Part shown: positions 33,009-43,035 of the stretch, in pieces
Numbering within the stretch: the stretch's first letter is position 1
Layout: each line of letters starts with the position of its first letter
Origin: Bacteroidales bacterium
Lineage (GTDB): Bacteria > Bacteroidota > Bacteroidia > Bacteroidales > UBA3824
Direction: 5' to 3'
Assembly (NCBI GenBank): GCA_017417315.1
Contig: JAFPZK010000008.1
Span: 1 to 52,084, forward strand
Length of the DNA stretch: 52,084 nt
Made by a program: the position numbers and the translations under genes
Notes under the pieces: generated by a model
Database searches by the model: none
Told to the model about the DNA's origin: nothing
What the model saw: the letters and a program-made list of their open reading frames with translations, nothing else

Positions 33009-36000
33009 CTATTTTTGTGCAGAACTCTGCTTTTTATCTTCTTTATGTTTAAGCCTGATTTGAAAACCGCTAATCCAATCAAGCAGTTTTTTCAACAAAG
33101 TAAACTTCAAAGCGAAATAAAGTATTACCGTAGTTATCCAAATAAACACCATATTAAAGACAAACGTCCCGATTTCCAAAGAACCAAGCCTCTTAATCGG
33201 TGAATAAAAATGCCCCCTTCCGTTTGTAAACCTCGTAACATGATAAGCGGGGTCTTTTTGCTGAACAAGTCTGCCGCTGGTCGTAACAAGTATTTTTTCA
33301 ACCTCGTTTTTGTTAAGCAGCATTTCTTCCAAACGCTTGTTCTGATTTTCGGTTTGCAGTTTTTTTACCGCCGTCCGCGAACCGAGATTTTTAATAAGGC
33401 GTGCATAAATATCGTCTTTTTCTTCGGAAGCAACATATTGCTCTTTTTCTGCTTTGACTTTTACATCTTCCAAAAAGTCATCAATAGCGTCAGCAACCGT
33501 ATCGTTATATCCGTCTTTATTTATACGGTCAACCTCCCTAAACTCCAAGCCTCTGTCCGTACAAATCTGACGAATCATCGTATTGATAATCTTTAAATCA
33601 CGTTCTACTTTGTCAACGTTTTCGCCCGTTTTCAATGCTTTACGGGTTGTCTCGTTAAGGGTTTTCAATTTCGGGACAAGGAATGTCGCATCGTAGTTGG
33701 CCTGAGAAATTTTTCTTTCAACAAGATAAAAATTTCTGCTGTAAGGATTGTCTTCAAATTGTGTCAAAGCCAAAGCCTCGTAAGCCCAACGCGAAGTCAT
33801 AACGTCGCCCACAACCGGCACGCAGTCAGCCGAGGCAAAATCCTTGTGAAGTTTGTTGAAACTTACCAACACACCGCCGAACAATAATTCAGGCACTATT
33901 ATTAAAGGTATCAAAATGTAAATGTTGACCACGTTGTTGAGTGCCGAAGACACATTAAGTCCCAGCAAATTAGCAAAAGCCGAGGTCGTAAACAATACAA
34001 ACCAATAATTTAGCGTAAGACCTTGAATTTCAAGAATTAAATTGCCGCACAAAACAAACGTAAAAGTCTGAACGGCTGACAAAATCAACAAGGTTACGAT
34101 TTTGGCGTTGATATAACTTGTCCAACTCAGGTTCAAAAAACGCTCCCTGTTCAATATGACTCGGTCTCTGATAATATCTTCTGCGCTGACTGACAAGCCG
34201 ATAAACAGCGAACAGATAACGCATATAAACATATAAGCCGGAATATTTTCGTTGTTTGCAAAAACATATTCACCCGGATTGTCAGGGGTGCCGGAGAAAA
34301 ATTTGATGAAGTACGCCAATATACAAGCCATAATCGGAGACTCCAACAAATTGATAAGCATATACTGTTTATCAACAATCTTTGATAAAACATTACGCTT
34401 GAAAAATATCTTAAACTGATTAAATTTGTTCGGAATACTGAAATTATTTTCGGGAACCTCAGTTTTTTCCTCATGAAATGTCTTTTTCTTCTCCTTTATT
34501 TTCGGTGCGATGTTTTCGTTGAAAAGACCGTACCATTCTTTCGGAGTGATTTTGCGGTTACGGGTAAGTTTTCCGTACTCGTTAACCACCTTTGCTTCCA
34601 AGGTTTCCAAAATTTGTTCGGGGTTGACGTTACCGCAAAGGGGACATTCACCCTCCTGAAACGAAACATTGTCGGAAATCTTTTTGAAATATGAAATTGC
34701 GTCAAGCGGATTACCGTAATAAGCCGGATAACCGCCCCTGTCCATCACAAGAATCTTGTCAAACATCTTAAAAATATCGCTCGAAGGCTGATGAATGTTG
34801 ACAATAACAAGTTTTCCCTTGAAAGTCTGCTCTTTAAGAAGTGTCATAACCATTTCGGAATCGGCTGACGAAAGTCCCGAAGTAGGCTCGTCGGCAATCA
34901 AAACCGAAGGTTCGCGCATAAGTTCGAGGGCGATGTTAAGACGTTTTCTCTGACCGCCGGAAATAAATTTGTTTAACGGTCCGCCGACTTTTAAATCGCG
35001 GATTTCGTTCAAATCCATTTCAGTCAAGATTTTAGTAACCGTTTCTTCGATTCTCTCCGGCGTAAAATTGCTGAAACAAAGTTTGGCGTTGAAATATAAG
35101 TTTTGATAAACGGTAAGTTCTTCAATCAGCAAATCGTCCTGCGGCACATAACCGATTACGCCTTTTAGTTTTTCTTTTCCGTCAACATAATCATAACCGT
35201 TGATTGTGATTTTGCCGCCCGCCAAAGGATAATTGCCAATAAAAAGGTTAAGAAGCGTTGACTTTCCGACACCGCTACCGCCCATAATACCGATTAAATT
35301 GCCCGATTCTTCATAAAACGAAAATTTATGAATACCGTTGTCGCTGTTGCCGTACTTAAATTCGATGTCTTCAACGGCAAATTCCAACTTAGATTTCTGC
35401 TCGTCAAGAATAAAACGGCTCGAAATGTCGCTGAAATATACGGGCGTAATTTTAGAATTTTTGATTACCGCACCGTTACCCATAAGGTAAGTTCTTTCGG
35501 GGATAACCTGAGAGGAGTTCATATAAACGGTTTCGTTGCCGGTATATTTGAAAAACAGCAAGTTAACCGATTTCATACGGATAATCTCAATAAGTCCTTT
35601 GAGATTTTTTTCAAATATGAATTTAGCCGTCGCAAGTTCAAGCGGCACGGGCTTAGAGCCGACAATCATGAACTGCGTTTTGTCGGTTATGTCCTTTGCA
35701 GAATAGAGGACAAAGGCTTTAAGATCGGTGTATTCTTCTGCGGGAATGTTAAAAGTCTCGGCAACGGTATTGATAAAGTCAAGGTCTTTTTCGTCGACGG
35801 TACTTTTTACGAACTCCAAAAGACGGATTACCACGATTATTTTGTCGTGCTGTTGAAGCGTTTCGTTGACCTCGTTACAAATTTTCAAAACTTTAACCGA
35901 GTTCATCGAATTACGCTTTTTCTGCTTTGCGTCGGAATTTTTGCGTGCAGCACCGCTCTGAATAGCATAATACTCGTCGAAAAGTTTCAAATACTTATCA

Positions 36001-36137
36001 ACAAGTTGCTGACTCAGTTGCAGTCTCAAATACGCTTCCACCGTAGTACGCGAATCTTCCGACATTTCGTCAGAGGCCTTCATCGTTGCCACGATAGCAA
36101 ACATCTGCATCAACGCACTTAATATAGACTCATTCAT
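33009..36137 (-). CDS. ABCG-like ABC transporter with N-terminal TerB-like region
   Basis: The 1042 residues begin with a helical region resembling TerB (1-100: ILSALMQMFAIVATMKASDE). A mixed region follows, then a nucleotide-binding domain from about 265: Walker A GGSGVGKST (about 283-291), VIGYVPQDDLLIEELTV, signature ISGGQRKRLNIALE, Walker B VLIADEPTSGLSSAD, and His-switch NIHQPSSD. This ATP-domain-first order is that of eukaryotic ABCG exporters. A CPLCGNVNPEQ element (possible metal site) lies after it, then about six transmembrane helices (from about 580) with a long soluble insert, then a last helix and basic tail. Its substrate is unknown. It is followed by a lipoprotein and an SDR on the same transcript. 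Confidence 0.85.
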   Translation of the reverse strand: MNESILSALMQMFAIVATMKASDEMSEDSRTTVEAYLRLQLSQQLVDKYLKLFDEYYAIQSGAARKNSDAKQKKRNSMNSVKVLKICNEVNETLQQHDKIIVVIRLLEFVKSTVDEKDLDFINTVAETFNIPAEEYTDLKAFVLYSAKDITDKTQFMIVGSKPVPLELATAKFIFEKNLKGLIEIIRMKSVNLLFFKYTGNETVYMNSSQVIPERTYLMGNGAVIKNSKITPVYFSDISSRFILDEQKSKLEFAVEDIEFKYGNSDNGIHKFSFYEESGNLIGIMGGSGVGKSTLLNLFIGNYPLAGGKITINGYDYVDGKEKLKGVIGYVPQDDLLIEELTVYQNLYFNAKLCFSNFTPERIEETVTKILTEMDLNEIRDLKVGGPLNKFISGGQRKRLNIALELMREPSVLIADEPTSGLSSADSEMVMTLLKEQTFKGKLVIVNIHQPSSDIFKMFDKILVMDRGGYPAYYGNPLDAISYFKKISDNVSFQEGECPLCGNVNPEQILETLEAKVVNEYGKLTRNRKITPKEWYGLFNENIAPKIKEKKKTFHEEKTEVPENNFSIPNKFNQFKIFFKRNVLSKIVDKQYMLINLLESPIMACILAYFIKFFSGTPDNPGEYVFANNENIPAYMFICVICSLFIGLSVSAEDIIRDRVILNRERFLNLSWTSYINAKIVTLLILSAVQTFTFVLCGNLILEIQGLTLNYWFVLFTTSAFANLLGLNVSSALNNVVNIYILIPLIIVPELLFGGVLVSFNKLHKDFASADCVPVVGDVMTSRWAYEALALTQFEDNPYSRNFYLVERKISQANYDATFLVPKLKTLNETTRKALKTGENVDKVERDLKIINTMIRQICTDRGLEFREVDRINKDGYNDTVADAIDDFLEDVKVKAEKEQYVASEEKDDIYARLIKNLGSRTAVKKLQTENQNKRLEEMLLNKNEVEKILVTTSGRLVQQKDPAYHVTRFTNGRGHFYSPIKRLGSLEIGTFVFNMVFIWITTVILYFALKFTLLKKLLDWISGFQIRLKHKEDKKQSSAQK

Positions 36138-36150
36138 ATTTGAAGTTAAT

Positions 36151-36189
36151 AAAAACGTCCCGTCCGTACAAAAAGCCGGAACGGAACGC
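36151..36189 (-). terminator. Terminator downstream of sucD
   Basis: On the minus strand CGTTCCGTTCCG pairs imperfectly (one bulge) with CGGACGGGACG, followed by TTTTTATT. It lies between sucD and the ABC transporter gene, so readthrough into the latter is probably limited. Confidence 0.65.
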
Positions 36190-36207
36190 TTGATATTTTG
36201 ATTATGA

Positions 36208-37080
36208 TTATTTTTTCAGCAATTCCGCCATTGCTTTTCCCATATCAGCGGGAGATTCAACGACAGTGATTCCGCACTCTCTCATAATCTGCATTTTAGC
36301 GGCAGCGGTGTCGGCTTTTCCTCCGATGATTGCGCCCGCGTGTCCCATTCTGCGGCCTTTCGGTGCGGTTTGTCCGGCAATAAAACCTACTACGGGTTTT
36401 GTGCCATTTTCTTTAATCCAATAAGCGGCATCGGTTTCCATAGAACCGCCGATTTCGCCTATCATTATAATACCCTTTGTTTCGGGGTCTGCCATAAAAA
36501 GTTTTACGGCATCTAAGGTTGAGGTTCCGATAATCGGGTCGCCGCCGATTCCGATTGCAGTAGTCTGCCCCAAACCGGCTTTCGTAACCTGGTCAACAGC
36601 CTCGTAAGTCAATGTGCCTGAACGTGATACGATTCCCACACAGCCTTTTTGGAAGATAAAGCCCGGCATAATTCCGACCTTAGCCTCTCCTACCGTCAAA
36701 ATACCCGGACAGTTAGGACCGATAAGTCTGGTGTCTTTATCTTTCAAGTACTCTTTTACCTTAACCATATCCTGAGTAGGAATACCCTCAGTAATGCAGA
36801 CAACGACTTTGATACCCGCTTCTGCTGCCTCCATTATCGAATCTGCCGCAAAAGCCGGTGGAACGAAAATACAACTTACATTAGCCCCGGTAGCCTTAAC
36901 CGCCTCTTCAACGGTGTTAAAAACGGGTCTGTCAAGATGGGTCTGACCGCCTTTGCCGGGGGTAACGCCGCCGACAACATTAGTACCGTATTCAATCATC
37001 TGTCCGGCGTGAAAAGTACCTTCGCTGCCGGTGAATCCCTGAACGATAACCCTCGAATCTTTATTAACAAGTATACTCAT
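36208..37080 (-). CDS. sucD: Succinate-CoA ligase, alpha subunit
   Basis: SucD with SucC interconverts succinyl-CoA and succinate while making ATP or GTP. In anaerobic Bacteroidota it serves the succinate/propionate branch. The 290 residues carry the CoA-binding Rossmann fold ([30 protein letters not shown]), [16 protein letters not shown], and the phospho-histidine in GHAGAIIGG (about residue 247). It is complete. sucC is not next to it; the upstream neighbour is on the other strand. It has its own promoter and terminator. Confidence 0.96.
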   Translation of the reverse strand: MSILVNKDSRVIVQGFTGSEGTFHAGQMIEYGTNVVGGVTPGKGGQTHLDRPVFNTVEEAVKATGANVSCIFVPPAFAADSIMEAAEAGIKVVVCITEGIPTQDMVKVKEYLKDKDTRLIGPNCPGILTVGEAKVGIMPGFIFQKGCVGIVSRSGTLTYEAVDQVTKAGLGQTTAIGIGGDPIIGTSTLDAVKLFMADPETKGIIMIGEIGGSMETDAAYWIKENGTKPVVGFIAGQTAPKGRRMGHAGAIIGGKADTAAAKMQIMRECGITVVESPADMGKAMAELLKK

Positions 37081-37112
37081 TTGTTACTATTTTTTTGAAA
37101 TTTTTCTTTCCG

Positions 37113-37142
37113 CAAAAATATATTTTTTTTATGTGTTACAAA
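37113..37142 (-). promoter_or_regulatory. Promoter of sucD
   Basis: On the minus strand: TTTG (37139-37142), an 18-base spacer, then TATTTTTG (37113-37120), 32 bases before the ATG at 37080. Confidence 0.6.
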
Positions 37143-37216
37143 AATTTTTCTACATTTTTTTATAAATAATGCAACTTTTATCATTTTTTGATTCCGTAAA
37201 ATTAAAAAACTTTTGC

Positions 37217-37224
37217 TATTTTTG
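37217..37224 (+). promoter_or_regulatory. -7 box of the AAA-ATPase / PD-(D/E)XK gene
   Basis: TATTTTTG lies 23 bases before the ATG at 37248. The nearest TTTG upstream is 26 bases away, longer than usual. Confidence 0.45.
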
Positions 37225-37247
37225 CAACAAGAAAAAGTTTAAGCATT

Positions 37248-38804
37248 ATGAGCGAATTTATTGATTACGGAAATTATGATTTCAGACGTGTAAAAAACAG
37301 CAACTTCGTTGACAAATCAGGACTGCTAAACGTGCTGAACAGCAATTTAGACACAGAAAATTCTTTTATGTGCATTTCCCGTCCACGGCGTTTCGGCAAG
37401 TCGGTGGCGGCAAAGATGGCGTATGCCTATTACGACCGCTCGTCAAAATCCGAAGAACTGTTTGAAGGACTTGAAATCACCAAGTCGCCAGACTATAAAA
37501 AGCATCTCAATAAGTACCCCACAATCTATATTGATTGGAATCGTTTTTCAACATACGACAAACAGACCATAGTCAAAGAGGCGCAAAAATGCTTTGTAAA
37601 AGACCTAAAAGATTCTTATCCCTTTTTGGAAGAAAAAGAATCGTTCGCAAACGCCCTTTTTGAAATTAACAAAAAGACCGGCGACCGCTTTATCCTGATT
37701 ATTGACGAGTGGGATATGCTCGTAAGGGACGAGAACGTGGAAATTCGCGACGAATATGTCAATTTTCTAAGGGCGATGTTCAAATCAAATTCAGCGAACA
37801 AACTTTTTCTTTTGGTTTATATGACCGGTATTCTGCCGATTATAAAGTATAAAACACAGTCGGCGTTGAACAATTTTCGTGAATCCAGCATCGTCAGTCC
37901 CGGAAAAACCGCTAAATATTACGGCTTTACCAAAGACGAAGTACGCAGTTTGTGCGAAGAAAACGATATGGATTTTGCGTTGATGGAACACGCTTACGAC
38001 GGCTACATCATCGGCAATGAAAAATCCATGTTCAATCCAAATTCGGTGATGCAGGCGATAGACAACCGCAATTACGAAAGTTATTGGTCAAAGACGGCTT
38101 CGTTTATGGCGATAGAAACATATCTTCACACCGACGCCGACAATGTCAGGACAAAAATCATAGGAATGATGAACGGCGGCTCCACGACCGTGAAAGTGTC
38201 AAGTTTTCGCAACGACATGAAAAATATCGAAACTTGCGACGATGTGCTTACGCTCTTGGTTCACCTCGGATATTTGTCATACGACCCTGAAACTCAGACC
38301 GTAATGATACCAAATACAGAAGTTTCCGTAGAGTTTGAAAACGCCGTCAGCGTGGCAGGTTGGGGCGAACTTTCCAAAGCCGTGAATGACTCGCTGAACC
38401 TTTTGGACGACACAATTAACCTCAGGACTAAAAAAATTGCCAAGGCTTTTGACACGTATCATTTTGAAGCCTCATCAATTTTGGAGTTCAACGATGAAAA
38501 CTCTATGGCGTGCGCCCTGACATTGGCGTATTATGCCGCACAACCGTTTTACAAGATTTTCCGCGAACTGCCTACGGGCAAAGGTTTTGCAGATATGGTT
38601 TTCATTCCGCTACCGAAATCGCCGCGCCCCGCAATCGTCGTAGAACTAAAATACGACAAATCAGCACAGGGCGCAATCGACCAAATCCGCCGCAAAAACT
38701 ATCCCGCAAGCCTCAAAGGTTTTTCAAAACGGATAATTCTTCTCGGAATCAATTACAACAAAGCCGAGGCAAAACACGAAGTGGAGTTGGAAGTGATTGA
38801 ATAA
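37248..38804 (+). CDS. AAA-ATPase-like protein with C-terminal PD-(D/E)XK nuclease-like domain (DUF1703 type)
   Basis: The 518 residues start with FRRVKNSNFVDKSGLL, then the P-loop SRPRRFGKSVAAKM (about 44-57) and Walker B FILIIDEWDMLVRD (about 148-161). A mid region with YDGY follows (about 245). The C-terminal nuclease core is GFADMVFIPLP, then AIVVELKYDKSAQGAIDQI (about 460-490), which gives the D and ExK residues. The family is abundant and multicopy in anaerobic Bacteroidota. Its biological role is not settled; a link to restriction-like or selfish activity has been suggested only by its fold. A second copy begins at 51371. It stands alone, convergent with the broken CHAT gene. Confidence 0.88.
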   Translation: MSEFIDYGNYDFRRVKNSNFVDKSGLLNVLNSNLDTENSFMCISRPRRFGKSVAAKMAYAYYDRSSKSEELFEGLEITKSPDYKKHLNKYPTIYIDWNRFSTYDKQTIVKEAQKCFVKDLKDSYPFLEEKESFANALFEINKKTGDRFILIIDEWDMLVRDENVEIRDEYVNFLRAMFKSNSANKLFLLVYMTGILPIIKYKTQSALNNFRESSIVSPGKTAKYYGFTKDEVRSLCEENDMDFALMEHAYDGYIIGNEKSMFNPNSVMQAIDNRNYESYWSKTASFMAIETYLHTDADNVRTKIIGMMNGGSTTVKVSSFRNDMKNIETCDDVLTLLVHLGYLSYDPETQTVMIPNTEVSVEFENAVSVAGWGELSKAVNDSLNLLDDTINLRTKKIAKAFDTYHFEASSILEFNDENSMACALTLAYYAAQPFYKIFRELPTGKGFADMVFIPLPKSPRPAIVVELKYDKSAQGAIDQIRRKNYPASLKGFSKRIILLGINYNKAEAKHEVELEVIE

Positions 38805-38809
38805 AAGTT

Positions 38810-41566
38810 TTATTCTTTTCCGTCCACCATAACAAATGCCGCCCAATATTTCGGGTCAGAATTTTTCTTCTTGACAAATTCCACTGCCGAAAGAAACGCC
38901 TCACGTTTACTTTTTCCTGCCGTCAGACCTTTGAAAAATTGCGTCATCAAAAGCCTTGTAGCGTAGTCGTCAACTTCCCAAAGGCTCATAATGATTGTCT
39001 GCGCTCCCGCTTTTTTGAAACCTCTTTGAAGTCCGAAAACACCTTCGCCCGTAACTTCACCCAAGCCCGTCTGACACGCTGACAAAACCACCAAATCCAA
39101 ACCTTTGAAATCCAACCTTGAAATCTCTTTCGCCGTCAAAATTCCGTCGTCGCCTTCGGGCAAAGCATTTCGCGTTTCTCTGTCAAGGGCAAAATTAGCA
39201 CCGGCAAAAAGCAATCCGCTGCAACTTAATGCTTTATCTTCTTCGCTCTGCTGATTGTTGTTAGAAAAGAAACTATATCCTGCGTTTTCCAAGTCGCTTT
39301 CAGAATAATAAAAGCCGTGTGTGCCGATGTGCAGAATTTTTTAATTCTTACCCGATAAATTCTTAAAACTTTCTTCCGTGGCGATTGTGTCGCTCAACGC
39401 AAACACCTCATAATCCGCTGACCGTAAAAGTTTTGCAACGGTGTCAGATTCTATTTTTGAGCCTTTCAGATAAGTTACAACACCGCGTTTACCGTTGCTG
39501 TCGTTATCTTCGCCGTATTTGATGCCGCCGTAAGTTGCCGCTTTTTTGTTCGGATTAATCTCTTTCATTAAAGCAAGTTCTCGTGTTGACGAAAGGCGGT
39601 AAGCGTTGAATTTTTCGGCGAAAATTTTTCCGCTTTCGTCAGGGAGATACTCAATGCCGATAGTGTGGAGTTGTCCAGCAGGCGAAAAGTAAACGTTTTG
39701 AACGCCATCAAGATATTTTTGTAACGGTTTCCAAACGAGATTGTAAAGTTTTTGAGTTTTGTAATATTCGCTTGACGGTATGTCATAGAAATCGTCAGAT
39801 TCAAAAAGTTTTACAAGTTCGGGGGATTTCATACCTTTTTTAAGGACAAGGGCAACGTAGATTTGCTGCTTTGACGCCGTGTCTTTAAAATTAGCAAATT
39901 CTATTGCTAAATCATCGTCTTTCAAGTTTTTTTGAATTTCTTTAAAATCAATCGAAAGATTTTTTGTGTAGTCGCCGAGTTCTTTGGAACTTTCTACAAG
40001 AAGTTGTTCCTCGTTGTCTATTATTTTTAACAGAGAATCAACATTAATTTCCCTTTTGTTAGGTGCAAGTTGATAAAGTTCGTCAAGTTTTGCGCGGTCT
40101 TGCCTGATTTTATAATAGCGTTTTACAAAAGTAGTGTCGCTACTTTGTTCAATAAGTTTTTGAATTTCGAGTTCGGCATTAAGAAGAAGTCCCTTAGAGA
40201 ACACAAGTCCGTTGTAGGCGAAAGAATTGATGTCGGTGAACGAGCCACCGTTGTTGAATAATTTGTATGCAGCATTCATCAACTCCGAGTGGAAGATCTC
40301 TGAATATGTTTTCCAAAGATTGGTTCGTTCCTTGTTTGTCATCAACGAAAAATTTTTAAGTATAAAATCGGAGTTTTGCTTGTATCCTTGTTTGTAGTAA
40401 TCCATTGCTTCGGCATAGTTTCCTGCAATGAGATTGTATCTTGCGATGAAAATTAGGGTCAATGCGTAAAAGTGGTTGCTTTCCCCAAAGACATTTTTGA
40501 ATATTTGCATGGCTTTGGTGGCAAGTTTGATTGCTTCGGTGCTGTTGCCTGTGGTGCAATAGCATTTGGCGAGGGTACACAGTGTCTTAGCGTAATTTGG
40601 GTGGTCTTCTCCAATGCTTTTTCCACGAAGTTCTGCTGAAATGATACCGTATTTAAGTGCTTCGGTGTAGTCTCCTTTTTCAAAATAATAATGAGACAGA
40701 TTGCTTAGTGCCAGCGCATAATATGGGCTTTGGTCGCCTAATGCATTTTTGCAGATGTCTACTACGTTTTTTTGAAGTCTGATAGCTTCGGCGTGGTTTC
40801 CGACATCTGAATGATTCGCTGCAAGCGTGTTTAAGCATGCTGCGTAATTGGGATTAGTTTCTCCAAATTTGTTTTTAAAAATCTCTGAGGCTATTGTACC
40901 GAGTTTTATTGACTCAGCATTGTCTCCTATTGAGGAATAATAAGCCGCGAGGTTGTCGAGAGCCAATGCATAGTATTCGTTGTCTTCGCCCATGTTTTTT
41001 TTGCAGATTTCCACACAGAGTTTTTGCATCTTGATAGCGTCCGTGTAGTTGTCGGTTTCATTGTAAAACTGTGCGAGGTTGTTAAGCGATGCTGCATAAT
41101 GCTCATTGTCTTCACCCAATGTCTGTTTCCAAAGGTTCATCACTATTTTACCAAGCCTAATCGCTTCGTCGTAATTGCCCTTGTCGCGGTTGTATATTGC
41201 AAGGTCGTTCAATGATACGATGTATTCGTTGTGTTGTTCCCCGAATATTTTTTTTCGCAGGTCTGTTGCCTTTTCTTGTAGACTGATAGCATCGGCGTAC
41301 TTGCCCTTCTGTGTATTTTCGTCTGCGAGCATTGTCCAACATTTTGCGATTGCAATCTCCGCCCTATAATAGTTTTCTGAATCGGGATTAAGTATTTTCT
41401 TGTCAAGCGAATCGCTTTTCAGAAAATACTGAACAGCGTCTGCGTATTTTTCGGCTTTGAGAAGTTTCTCGCCTTGTTTATAGAGTTTGTTTGAATGCCG
41501 ACTTTGGCTAAATGCGCATAGCGGCAAAAGCAAAATTAAAATCAAAAGTATCTTTTTCATAATCAA
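38810..41566 (-). pseudogene. TPR-CHAT protease gene interrupted by one in-frame TAA
   Basis: Read as one frame this is 918 codons: a signal peptide (ending CAFSQ), about nine kinesin-light-chain-like TPRs of 42 residues (about 30-400), a helical linker, and a CHAT caspase-like protease domain. The upper part (41566 to 39341, 741 residues) ends NLSGKN at a TAA (39341-39343). The very next codons, in the same frame, read KILHIGTHGFYYSESDLENA and continue to 38810. The TAA replaces what is probably a Tyr codon (one base change). The catalytic His (codon 750, THG) and Cys (codon 831, SACQTG) both lie after the stop. There is no frameshift or further damage. The product as written lacks the protease core. 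A restart at TTG 39292 would give 160 residues with the Cys but not the His. Confidence 0.85.
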
Positions 41567-41596
41567 TTTTTTTATGCCGTAAAAATAGTTAAACTT

Positions 41597-41627
41597 TTTG
41601 GATTGTGAAATTGTTTTTTTATTTTTG
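41597..41627 (+). promoter_or_regulatory. Promoter of the Na+ symporter gene
   Basis: TTTG (41597-41600), a 19-base spacer, then TATTTTTG (41620-41627), 19 bases before the ATG at 41647. It overlaps the longer upstream frame and so fixes the start. Confidence 0.8.
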
Positions 41628-41646
41628 CGCCGAAAAATTTCAGGTC

Positions 41647-43035
41647 ATGGCAGAGAGAAGTTCATTCAGCGGTTCGGTAGGATTTGTTTTGGCGGCAGCG
41701 GGAAGCGCGGTCGGATTAGGTAACATTTGGAGGTTTCCGTATTTGGCAGCAAAAGACGGCGGCGGAGTTTTTTTGGCGGTCTACATAGTTTTGGCACTGA
41801 CATTCGGCTTTACGCTCCTGACAACGGAAATCGCAATCGGCAGAAAAACCCGTAAAAGCCCACTTTCGGCTTATCGTCGCATAAATCCGAGATTCAAAAA
41901 TCTCGGTATCATCGCCTGCATAATCCCGATGATGATAATGCCGTATTACTGCGTTATCGGCGGCTGGGTGATGAAATACGCCGTTGAATTTCTTTCAGGC
42001 GGCGGCATCGAAACCGCTTCTGACGGCTACTTCTCCAACTTTATCACCGGCACAACCGAACCCGTCGTCTACACTTTTATATTTTTAGCACTAACTTGCG
42101 GAATCATTTACAGAGGCGTTAACAACGGAATCGAAAAATTTTCAAAAATTCTTATGCCGCTGCTTTTACTGCTCGTTATAGGCATTTCAATTTTTGCGCT
42201 GACAATTCAACACACTGATTCTAACGGCGTTACGAGAACAGGCTTGGAAGGTTTGAAAGTTTTTGCCGTACCTGATTTTTCGGGTATGACGATAGAAAAA
42301 TTTTCCATAGTCTTGATGGACGCTATGGGGCAACTCTTTTACAGTCTGAGCATTGCAATGGGCATAATGATTTCTTACGGCTCTTACGTAAAGGAAAGCA
42401 GCAACCTTGTAAAAAATATCAACAGAATTGAAATTTTTGACACTGCCGTGGCTTTTTTGGCGGGCGTTATGGTGATACCCGTGGTTTATGTTTTTACGGG
42501 TTATGACGGTATGAGTTCTTCGGGTCCGGGACTGATGTTTATCAACATTCCGAAAATTTTTGCGACAATGGGCGTTGCGGGAAACATTCTCGGCGGACTT
42601 TTCTTTACGATGGTTTTGTTTGCGGCTCTTACAAGTGCGATGTCGATTTTGGAAGCAATAGTGTCGAGTTTTATGGACAAGTTCGGAACTAACAGAAAAA
42701 AAGCGACTTTGATAGAGTTTTCTATTGCGCTGTTTTTTGCTCTACTTGTTTGTTTCGGCTACAACATCATGTATTTTGAAATAAGCCTACCTAACGGTGT
42801 AAAAGCACAATTTCTTGATATGATGGACTACATCAGCAACAATATTTTGATGCCTGTAATCGCTATCGGAACGTGCATTTTAATCGGTTATGTCAGCAAA
42901 CCGAAAACCGTAATCAACGAAGTAACAAGAAACGGTGAAAAGTTTTCACGCGAAAAACTTTTCACCGTTATGATAAAATATATTGCACCGCTGATGCTGT
43001 TTTTACTGCTTTTAAAATCAGTCGGTCTGTTTTAA
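41647..43035 (+). CDS. Neurotransmitter:sodium symporter (NSS/LeuT) family amino-acid transporter
   Basis: The start at 41647 (MAERSSFSGSVGFVLAAAGS) gives 462 residues. An upstream frame start at 41605 lies inside the promoter. The first helix carries the family signature GSAVGLGNIWRFPYLA with the unwound sodium/substrate site. About 11 or 12 transmembrane helices follow, including SLSIAMGIMISYGSYV (helix 6 region) and LFAALTSAMSILEAIVS (helix 8). Bacterial members take up amino acids such as Leu, Trp or Tyr with Na+. The substrate cannot be told. It is convergent with, and abuts, the CAP-domain gene. Confidence 0.92.
   Translation: MAERSSFSGSVGFVLAAAGSAVGLGNIWRFPYLAAKDGGGVFLAVYIVLALTFGFTLLTTEIAIGRKTRKSPLSAYRRINPRFKNLGIIACIIPMMIMPYYCVIGGWVMKYAVEFLSGGGIETASDGYFSNFITGTTEPVVYTFIFLALTCGIIYRGVNNGIEKFSKILMPLLLLLVIGISIFALTIQHTDSNGVTRTGLEGLKVFAVPDFSGMTIEKFSIVLMDAMGQLFYSLSIAMGIMISYGSYVKESSNLVKNINRIEIFDTAVAFLAGVMVIPVVYVFTGYDGMSSSGPGLMFINIPKIFATMGVAGNILGGLFFTMVLFAALTSAMSILEAIVSSFMDKFGTNRKKATLIEFSIALFFALLVCFGYNIMYFEISLPNGVKAQFLDMMDYISNNILMPVIAIGTCILIGYVSKPKTVINEVTRNGEKFSREKLFTVMIKYIAPLMLFLLLLKSVGLF

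Noticed and set aside
38810..39292. Separate 160-residue CHAT protein gene
   Set aside because: It begins at a TTG inside a continuous frame with the upstream TPR gene, lacks the catalytic His, and has no promoter. It is the tail of the interrupted gene.
40356..41115. Several short frames opposite or within the TPR region of the CHAT gene
   Set aside because: Periodic shadows of the 42-residue TPR repeats.
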